Assembly: GCA_018433975.1 (NCBI GenBank)
Contig: JAHDQE010000009.1
Span: forward strand, 1-50,331
Direction: 5' to 3'
Length of the DNA stretch: 50,331 nt
From: Ornatilinea sp.
Lineage (GTDB): Bacteria; Chloroflexota; Anaerolineae; Anaerolineales; Anaerolineaceae
How positions within the stretch are numbered: the first letter of the stretch is position 1; each line of letters begins with the position of its first letter. This document shows positions 44,941 to 50,331 of this stretch, piece by piece. A program made the translations under genes and the position numbers. Below the pieces are notes generated by a model that was given only the letters and a program-made list of their open reading frames with translations, did not search any database and was not told where the DNA came from.

Positions 44941-44987
44941 AGCGTTTTTAGGACACCCTGGCAATATCAATCCAATTGATACGCTGC

Positions 44988-45020
44988 AACCGGCCGCTTT
45001 AAACAGCGGCCGGTTTTATT
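44988..45020 (+). terminator. Terminator of aspS
   Basis: Perfect 11-bp stem (AACCGGCCGCT / AGCGGCCGGTT), 6-base loop, then TTATTCTTTTT. Confidence 0.9.
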
Positions 45021-45238
45021 CTTTTTGCCAGAGCGCGTCACTCAACGTCCAGCCTGAACGCTGATTCATTTGATGTTTACCTGCTCGATATCAATCGTGA
45101 CAGTACAGCAGCCAGCCATCCAGGCCAGAGCCGAAAACTTACGCGCTTTGAGATTGATCCAGAAACTCGCCCGCAATATGAAACAAGGTGTTCCAATCAC
45201 TCCAACTATGCGGCGCCTGGTTTATACGGGACGACGTC

Positions 45239-45331
45239 TTAATTCAGGCTCATCGCCAAAAAGAAAAAGATCGCCACATCGCTGAGGAAATGCATCCACC
45301 AGGCCCACAACAGTCCGCGTGTTTCCAGCAT
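45239..45331 (-). pseudogene. C-terminal remnant of a CPBP-family membrane protease
   Basis: The minus strand encodes MLETRGLLWAWWMHFLSDVA then IFFFLAMSLN and a stop. The G-L-L-W-A-W-W-x-HF-x-SDV-A-IF pattern is the last conserved motif (metal-binding His) of CPBP/CAAX-like intramembrane proteases. Earlier catalytic Glu motifs are absent; upstream sequence to 45440 has broken frames. Remaining 45.02-45.55 kb shows no other gene. Confidence 0.45.
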
Positions 45332-45560
45332 GGCTTTTCCTAAAATTCAGCCTATTAAATAATTCAAAGACCGGCCTCCACCAGAGCAGCCAGGCTGGTC
45401 CATTATTCCAGCGTCCGCCGGCGGGCATGGGTTTTCTCCTGACAAAGTGTGAAACAATGAGCGTTTTCGTCTGGCTGGATTAAAGAAGCATCACACCAGA
45501 CACGCCCGCCTGAGCGTCAATTTTTCTAAACTCGGAAACTTCCGCAGCGTATAACGCAGG

Positions 45561-46037
45561 CTAAGCGCCATCATAGGCGCGCTGCAGCTCGCCAAGATCC
45601 AGCTTGACCATTTGCAGCATGGCCTGCATGGCGCGCTCCGCTTTAGCCGCTTCCGGTCCCTGGATCAAGGCAAACATGGGCAATGGCACCACCTGCCAGA
45701 CCAAACCATACCGGTCGCTCAGCCAGCCGCACTGCTGCGCCTGGCCGCCATCCAGCAGGCGCTCCCAGTAATAATCCACTTCCGCCTGGTCCTGGCAGGC
45801 GATGAACAGCGATATCGCCTCATTGAATTTAAACACCGGCCCGCCGTTGAGCAAGATCAGACGCTGCCCCGCCAATTCCAGCGTGGCCGTCATCAATTTG
45901 CCCGCCATGTCATTCATTGAACCGGGCGGGTATACGGCTTTATCCGTTACCCGGGCATCTGGGAAGATCCCCGTATAAAATTCTATGGCTTCATCCAGAT
46001 GATCTTCAAACCACAAGAAAGGGGTAATGCTTGCCAT
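45561..46037 (-). CDS. VOC-family (PhnB/3-demethylubiquinone methyltransferase-like) protein
   Basis: 158 residues. ITPFLWFEDHLDEAIEFYTG, FKFNEAISLFIACQDQAEVD, WERLLDGGQAQQCGWLSDRY and GLVWQVVP are the signature of the PhnB-like glyoxalase/bleomycin-resistance fold. These small proteins bind metals or small molecules; enzyme activity varies and cannot be assigned. A consensus promoter is 56 bases upstream. Confidence 0.9.
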   Translation of the reverse strand: MASITPFLWFEDHLDEAIEFYTGIFPDARVTDKAVYPPGSMNDMAGKLMTATLELAGQRLILLNGGPVFKFNEAISLFIACQDQAEVDYYWERLLDGGQAQQCGWLSDRYGLVWQVVPLPMFALIQGPEAAKAERAMQAMLQMVKLDLGELQRAYDGA

Positions 46038-46092
46038 TGTTCAGCCTCCCGGCGCGCAGCGCCATACCACGAATAAGAGAAATTATGTTCTA

Positions 46093-46121
46093 ATTATATA
46101 AATATAGACACAATTTGTCAA
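46093..46121 (-). promoter_or_regulatory. Consensus sigma-70 promoter for the VOC gene
   Basis: Minus strand TTGACA (46121-46116), 17-base spacer, TATAAT (46098-46093); both boxes are perfect. GACACAATTTGTC within it is nearly palindromic and may be an operator. Confidence 0.8.
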
Positions 46122-46139
46122 TATTCGTGTATTGGACGG

Positions 46140-46571
46140 TTACAGCGCAGGGCGGAATACGCGTTGGCTAAGCTGAACCCCTAATACGGCTAAACCCACC
46201 GCAACCAGGTCATACAAGGCAATGCAAGCGACCACGATTACCCACCACACCCCTTGCGCCGGCCGGGAACCATCCGCCAGACCACTGGCAACCGCCAGAG
46301 CCTGCCCGCCGAACAACAGCACAAAGAGCAGAACCACGCCCGCGGCGAACCACATCCGCCGCCATTGCGCGCGCCAGGCGGCCCAAACCAGCAAAGCGCT
46401 GCCGGCCAGCACAAAAGGAAACAGCTCCGCAGGCATCATCCAATCGAAAAGGATACGCTTATCCATCCAGGAGCCAACTGCGGCAGTTAAAATGGTGAAA
46501 ACCAGCGGCAGCCCGGCGATCACGGTTCCGCATATGGCAATGATTTTTGTCCAACGGTCGTGTTTTGGCAT
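46140..46571 (-). CDS. Four-TM hypothetical membrane protein
   Basis: 143 residues with four hydrophobic segments (IIAICGTVIAGLPLVFTILT, LFPFVLAGSALLVWAAW, MWFAAGVVLLFVLLFGGQAL, GVWWVIVVACIALYDLVAVG). Basic N terminus (MPKHDRWTK). No family recognised. It lies just upstream of the VOC gene on the same strand but has a separate promoter region between them. Confidence 0.6.
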   Translation of the reverse strand: MPKHDRWTKIIAICGTVIAGLPLVFTILTAAVGSWMDKRILFDWMMPAELFPFVLAGSALLVWAAWRAQWRRMWFAAGVVLLFVLLFGGQALAVASGLADGSRPAQGVWWVIVVACIALYDLVAVGLAVLGVQLSQRVFRPAL

Positions 46572-46706
46572 AATTACCCTCCCGCACAGTACACGGCACA
46601 GCCCCCAATACCATTATACGTCTGATGTGAAATGAAAAAGGATTGACGAAAAGAGGGAATGTCCTCAAGATAAAGGTGCTGAGCCAAATCAAAAGGAGCA
46701 TTCCCA

Positions 46707-46893
46707 ATGACAAGTATACCCATAACGGACATTTTGACGATCATTTTTGTGCTGGTCGATGATTGGTATCAAGCGGAAGGGCACAAATACCTTCAAGGAA
46801 AAGCTGGACGGAAGCCCGAATTCAAGGATAGCGAAGTGATGACGTTGATGTTGGCACAGGATTTCATCCCTTATCCAAGTGAAACACAGTATA
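46707..46893 (+). pseudogene. Transposase N-terminal fragment cut by IS982
   Basis: FVLVDDWYQAEGHKYLQGKA, GRKPEFKDSEVMTLMLAQDF and the PSETQY end are the start of a DDE transposase of the IS4/IS982-like group, with AAAAGGAG before the ATG. The frame ends at the left inverted repeat of the next element. No continuation is found to the right of that element. Dead remnant. Confidence 0.65.
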
Positions 46894-47872
46894 TAACGTC
46901 AGTACGGGATAAGGGACTCCAACTGAGATAAACTTGGGTTTACCAGAACACAAGTATCCAGGAGGAGTCCCGATGGAAAGTTTAGTCGAATTATTCTGTG
47001 ATGTCGATGATTTTTGTCAGGCATTTCTGCCCACCGTAGAGGAAAAGGTTCTCAGCAGTGGCGTCCAAACTCGGAAACGAGATCGTTCTCTGATCATCAG
47101 TGAAATCATGACGATTTTGATTCATTTCCATCAGTCCCATTACCGCAATTTCAAGGCGTACTATCTTGAATATGTCTTGCCGAATCTGCGCAGCGAGTTT
47201 CCCGGGCTGGTCAGCTATACCCGTTTTGTGGATTACATGCCTTCTGCTTTGATTCCCCTCTGTGTTTATTTCAAAACCGCTTGCCTTGGTGATTGTACAG
47301 GGGTCTCATTTATTGATTCGACCTCGCTGGATGTTTGTCTGAACCAAAGAATCGCCTCGCACAAAGTCTTTCGAGGGTTGGCTGAGCGCGGGAAGACCTC
47401 CACGGGCTGGTTTTTTGGCTTCAAATTACACCTGGTGATCAATGATCGGGGCGAATTGCTCAATGTTACCCTGACCCCAGCCAATGTCGATGACCGCAAA
47501 CCCGTTCCAAGTTTGGTTCGCAGGCTGTTTGGCAAGGTCTTTGGCGATAAAGGCTATATTTCTAAGCCCTTGTATGATCTGCTCCGTCAGACCATCGGCG
47601 TGCAACTGATCACCAAACTGAAATCCAACGCCAAGAACCGCCTGCCGATGGAATGGATCGACCGAATTTTGATCCGCAAACGCGCGATTGTTGAGACCGT
47701 GATTGATCAACTCAAAAATATCTCCCAGATCGAGCATTCCCGCCATCGCAGTGTGGGCAATTTCATGGTCAATTTGATGTGCGGTTTGATTGCTTACGCT
47801 CACCAACCCAAAAAACCTTCTTTAGGTCGCGATGCCTTGGTTGGCCTCTCGGCCTAACCCGTACTGACGTTA
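46894..47872 (+). mobile_element. IS982-family insertion sequence
   Basis: 15-bp perfect terminal inverted repeats (TAACGTCAGTACGGG at 46894-46908 and its complement at 47858-47872) bracket one complete transposase gene. About 979 bp, the normal IS982 size. No clear target duplication. It interrupts an older transposase, so it arrived later. Confidence 0.85.
46973..47857 (+). CDS. IS982-family transposase
   Basis: 294 residues, complete. Family marks: [14 protein letters not shown] at the start, [16 protein letters not shown], the first catalytic Asp in [33 protein letters not shown], the second Asp region [11 protein letters not shown] and [10 protein letters not shown], and the Glu in [16 protein letters not shown]. 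All three DDE residues are visible, so the enzyme may be active. GGAGG lies 8 bases before ATG 46973. Confidence 0.92.
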   Translation: MESLVELFCDVDDFCQAFLPTVEEKVLSSGVQTRKRDRSLIISEIMTILIHFHQSHYRNFKAYYLEYVLPNLRSEFPGLVSYTRFVDYMPSALIPLCVYFKTACLGDCTGVSFIDSTSLDVCLNQRIASHKVFRGLAERGKTSTGWFFGFKLHLVINDRGELLNVTLTPANVDDRKPVPSLVRRLFGKVFGDKGYISKPLYDLLRQTIGVQLITKLKSNAKNRLPMEWIDRILIRKRAIVETVIDQLKNISQIEHSRHRSVGNFMVNLMCGLIAYAHQPKKPSLGRDALVGLSA

Positions 47873-47925
47873 ATTAAATAACACCGCGCTACTGTGATAG
47901 ATTAATGGTGACCTTGAGGTTATTG

Positions 47926-49017
47926 ATGTATCAAAAAATCGTTGACAAAAAATTCAATTTCATTTCCATGTTCAATCCCAAAACAGGAGCTTACGTCAGA
48001 ACTGGTATCCTGGATAACCGAGGATGGGATTCGGGGGTTGACCCATTTATGGCCTCGTTTCCCCATCTGATCGATATTGGAATAATGGGTCATTGCATTC
48101 ATGGCAAAACTGGGTTGTGTGTGAAAGCCGGCATCGGGTGTTATCAGAGCGGTTTGACCTTCGAAGAGCCCAATATATCGCTTGAGGATTTCTCCGAAAT
48201 CGCAAAACAGTGCAGAGGGAGGGTGAATCAGTTCGCTCTTGGCGGTCGAGGAGATCCGGATCAACACGAGCATTTCGAGGAAATACTAAAAATCTGCTGC
48301 GAAAATAATATTGTGCCGAACTTCACCACCTCTGGTTATGGCATGACAAAAGAATTGGCACAATTGAGCAAACAATACTGCGGAGCGGTGGCAGTGAGCT
48401 GGTATCGCAGCGATTACACTCTCAATGCCATCCGCAAGCTGCTGGAGGCAGGAGTGAAAACCAACATCCATTATGTAGTGGGAAATAACTCCATTGACGA
48501 AGCTGTCTCCCGGCTGGAGACAGATGATTTCCCCGAGGGCATTAATGGGGTAATCTTCCTCTTGCATAAACCTGTCGGATTGGGCTCTTCAAAAAATGTG
48601 CTCTCACCTACCGATGAACGGGTAGCCCGCATGTTTGGGTTGATCGACCGCGGGGGTCACCACTTCAAAGTGGGTTTGGATAGTTGTTCAGTGCCGGGCA
48701 TCGTGAATTTTTGCCACAATGTTATCCCGGAGGCGATCGAACCCTGCGAAGGCGGGCGGTTCAGCTGTTATATCAGTGCGGATATGCTCATGCTGCCCTG
48801 TAGTTTTGACCAGCCGCAAAAGTATGGGGTTTCTCTGCGTGACCATACACTGGAAGAAGCATGGAATAGTCCTACCTTTGCGGATTTCAGAACCATCCTT
48901 TTCACCGGTTGCCCCGGTTGTTCGAAAAGGGATAATTGCCTGGGTGGATGCCCACTGCTGACTGAGATTGTTTTGTGTTGTAATGAAAAGGACAGTGTAT
49001 CTTTGGAGGAAAAATGA
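47926..49017 (+). CDS. Atypical radical SAM/SPASM-domain protein
   Basis: 363 residues. Cysteines at about 57, 65 and 72 (HCIHGKTGLCVKAGIGCYQ) form C-x7-C-x6-C in place of the usual CX3CX2C; GGRGDPDQHE, FTTSGYGMT and AVSWYRSDYTL follow the barrel order. The C terminus is SPASM-like, with cysteines in FSCYISADMLMLPCSFD, TGCPGCSKRDNCLGGCP and CC. I recognise close relatives in Clostridia (HYVVGNNSIDEA, HKPVGLGSSKNVL). SPASM enzymes usually modify peptides. ATG 47926 has GAGGT 7 bases upstream. The stop overlaps the next gene by 4 bases, so that product is the likely substrate or partner. Confidence 0.8.
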   Translation: MYQKIVDKKFNFISMFNPKTGAYVRTGILDNRGWDSGVDPFMASFPHLIDIGIMGHCIHGKTGLCVKAGIGCYQSGLTFEEPNISLEDFSEIAKQCRGRVNQFALGGRGDPDQHEHFEEILKICCENNIVPNFTTSGYGMTKELAQLSKQYCGAVAVSWYRSDYTLNAIRKLLEAGVKTNIHYVVGNNSIDEAVSRLETDDFPEGINGVIFLLHKPVGLGSSKNVLSPTDERVARMFGLIDRGGHHFKVGLDSCSVPGIVNFCHNVIPEAIEPCEGGRFSCYISADMLMLPCSFDQPQKYGVSLRDHTLEEAWNSPTFADFRTILFTGCPGCSKRDNCLGGCPLLTEIVLCCNEKDSVSLEEK

Positions 49018-49640
49018 AAATACGTACTGATTTTGTTACCAATTCGAGCAGCAGCAATATTGCTGAAATTGTGGTTGATAATCCGTTACTTCTCGAAATA
49101 CTACAGAGATATAAAGACTTGGGGGCCTTTGGTGACCGAGAGACAGAATTCGGAATAGGATTATATTCCCACGACATGTACTATTACGGATTTGCAGACC
49201 CTTCTGAATATGAGAAAGAAATTAAAATTCCAGCGTTTGCTTATCATGAGTCTCCAATGGTGGATGGTTGGAACGCGATTTGGAATTGTCCTGAATCATT
49301 GGATGGAGTGTTGTCGGGAATCATTGACGTTATTGAACACTTCGCTCGTTATGACCCAGATTTATTTAATGAATTAAAAGATGAATTGCATCACAGGGAA
49401 AAAGAGATTAGGAAAGGGTATCTTAAAATCATTTGTAGTTTTGAGGATGGTAATGATGAGGGAGCATTAGTAACCGGTGATCCTTACATAACGAAATTTA
49501 CTTATGACCCGGTCAACGGGGAAAATATTGCTGTCGTGCCCTTTGAAGGAGAAGACGATGTTGAGGGCGAAGAGTCAGGAGATGATTTGGAGGATTTGGA
49601 TGATAAGGAATCTGACCAAGATAACGATGATGAGGGGTAG
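49014..49640 (+). CDS. Small acidic protein with N-terminal DFVTNSSSS motif
   Basis: 208 residues starting MKIRTDFVTNSSSSNIAEIV. The K-x-R-x-D-F-V-T-N-S-S-S-S start is seen in many otherwise unrelated small bacterial proteins; its function is not known to me. The middle part is globular (RETEFGIGLYSHDMYYYGF, ESLDGVLSGIIDVIEHF), and the last 30 residues are almost all D, E, G and S. The start overlaps the radical SAM gene by 4 bases. Candidate modified product or partner of that enzyme. Confidence 0.75.
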   Translation: MKIRTDFVTNSSSSNIAEIVVDNPLLLEILQRYKDLGAFGDRETEFGIGLYSHDMYYYGFADPSEYEKEIKIPAFAYHESPMVDGWNAIWNCPESLDGVLSGIIDVIEHFARYDPDLFNELKDELHHREKEIRKGYLKIICSFEDGNDEGALVTGDPYITKFTYDPVNGENIAVVPFEGEDDVEGEESGDDLEDLDDKESDQDNDDEG

Positions 49641-49723
49641 AAGAAAATGAAAATTGCATTCACTGCAAATGCCCACCTAACCTCCCAAACAGTTTATCTG
49701 ATTACGCATGGGCGTAATAAGAA

Positions 49724-50188
49724 TTAATAATTCGCAAATTTTACCGTCCTAAACTTACATCCATAAGCTGCCGGCTTCCCAACCATCGTCCATGATAATT
49801 TTTCAACCGTATTCCACCAAATGCCAGGCACTTCATACCACTTAGCATTTGCGACATCCTTAGGGATATCTGGATCTGAGGCGGTGCCTCGCGCTAGAGC
49901 TCCATCCGGGTGGATGCCAACTTCGGTATAAACAAATGAATAAATTGGACCCAGAGCAGCTAGAGATAACATCATGCCCCACCCGCACCGGGAAGGTTCT
50001 ACCGTTTTTGCGGCATCTATCCGGTCAGCAACGAATTCAAAGTAGGTCATCCCTTTTGGAGCTTCAGGAACCTGCATAGGCTGGTTTCCCTTGTAGGCAA
50101 CGAACAAAATACTCGAGCAAATCGCCAGGATGACAGTAGTTTTGACAACCCATCCAATCAACTTAAGCATCACTACGATGAATTTCAT
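49724..50188 (-). CDS. Single-TM hypothetical protein
   Basis: About 154 residues. N-terminal TM helix (MLKLIGWVVKTTVILAICSSILFVAY region) and a soluble domain with two Cys (PSRCGWGMMLSLAALG, KPAAYGCKFRTVKFANY). ATG 50188 follows AAGGAG at a short distance; ATG 50200 and GTG 50239 are other options. Overlaps the upstream gene's end. No family recognised. Confidence 0.55.
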   Translation of the reverse strand: MKFIVVMLKLIGWVVKTTVILAICSSILFVAYKGNQPMQVPEAPKGMTYFEFVADRIDAAKTVEPSRCGWGMMLSLAALGPIYSFVYTEVGIHPDGALARGTASDPDIPKDVANAKWYEVPGIWWNTVEKLSWTMVGKPAAYGCKFRTVKFANY

Positions 50189-50331
50189 TTTCTCCTTCAT
50201 TCTCTTTATCTGTCTGATACTGATCTTCTGGTCGGGCACCTTCTCGTAGGACCCGGTTATAACGAATCTCCTCGCGATACATTCGATCTAGTGCAACCTC
50301 AATCACATCGCTTTCACTCCGTCCCATAACG
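50163..50331 (-). CDS. Hypothetical protein, partial at window edge
   Basis: Minus-strand frame open from the window end: an internal start MGRSESDVIEVALDRMYREE, then IRYNRVLREGARPEDQYQ and TDKENEGENEIHRSDA, stop at 50163-50165. The beginning resembles a short DNA-binding or antitoxin-type helix, but the upstream part is outside. It overlaps the following gene, so both probably form one operon. Confidence 0.45.
   Translation of the reverse strand, partial: VMGRSESDVIEVALDRMYREEIRYNRVLREGARPEDQYQTDKENEGENEIHRSDA

Noticed and set aside
45070..45285. Plus-strand frame of 71 codons after the aspS terminator
   Set aside because: No ribosome-binding site, no family resemblance, and it overlaps the CPBP remnant on the other strand; probably chance.
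1..50331. CRISPR arrays, rRNA genes, intact tRNA genes
   Set aside because: No regular short repeats with spacers and no rRNA or complete cloverleaf seen on either strand; a dedicated scan could still find a missed tRNA.

Overview
The window looks like a chromosomal segment of a Chloroflexota bacterium, probably Anaerolineae-like. This is inferred from the mix of core genes (recR at the left edge, aspS near 44 kb), secreted proteins with lipoprotein-type signals and Thr/Pro/Ser-rich linkers, moderate to high GC, and replication-module proteins of a kind I associate with that phylum. No rRNA operon, intact tRNA or CRISPR array is visible. The segment is a mosaic of at least four blocks.

Block 1 (1-9.8 kb) is host-like: the 3' end of recR, a HerA-like ATPase, a secreted protein, an ECF sigma factor translated just ahead of a membrane-anchored putative anti-sigma protein, and a tight larB-larE-larC operon for the nickel-pincer cofactor. 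No larA is in view. The 4.1-4.7 kb gap holds a perfect 19-bp inverted repeat and a tRNA-type terminator that recurs at 20.5 kb.

Block 2 (10.4-20.5 kb) is a scarred region. It has a truncated IS256-type transposase, a beta-propeller/periplasmic-binding fusion gene broken by one in-frame TGA, a secreted endonuclease/phosphatase-fold lipoprotein, IS3 and IS21-like remnants, and a Firmicutes-style module: response regulator, short-sensor histidine kinase, ABC ATPase and FtsX-type permease, with the C-terminal stump of a BlaI/MecI-family repressor in front.

Block 3 (20.5-35.65 kb) looks like an integrated replicon or mobile island. It begins at the exact 3' half of an initiator tRNA-Met gene, cut at the anticodon loop, followed on the minus strand by its terminator. 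Then come a hypothetical gene, ParA, a protein with two apparent ribbon-helix-helix repeats, a cluster of iteron-like repeats, a large initiator-like protein with a DnaA domain-I-like N terminus, an SSB-like protein, a one-TM protein, a coiled-coil/nuclease-like protein, an AddB-like and an AddA-like helicase-nuclease pair, and a WYL regulator. The same 19-bp palindrome (AGTGCACA-N3-TGTGCACT and a near copy) sits 9 nt before the -10 box both upstream of addB and upstream of the WYL gene. This is strong sequence evidence for a WYL-controlled AddAB unit, and it is one of the two most interesting systems here.

Block 4 (35.7-46.6 kb) is visibly more GC-rich. It has a lipoprotein operon whose last gene seems cut at the island junction, an ATPase with an OmpR-type C-terminal DNA-binding domain, GNAT and B3/B4-domain genes, a ClC channel gene divergent from a TetR regulator across a 42-bp near-perfect palindrome, small conserved genes, aspS, and a VOC protein with a consensus promoter. 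The right end (46.7-50.3 kb) is lower in GC again: an IS982 element lies inside another transposase remnant, followed by a translationally coupled pair of an atypical radical SAM/SPASM enzyme and a small protein starting with a DFVTNSSSS motif (the second candidate system), and two minus-strand hypothetical genes.
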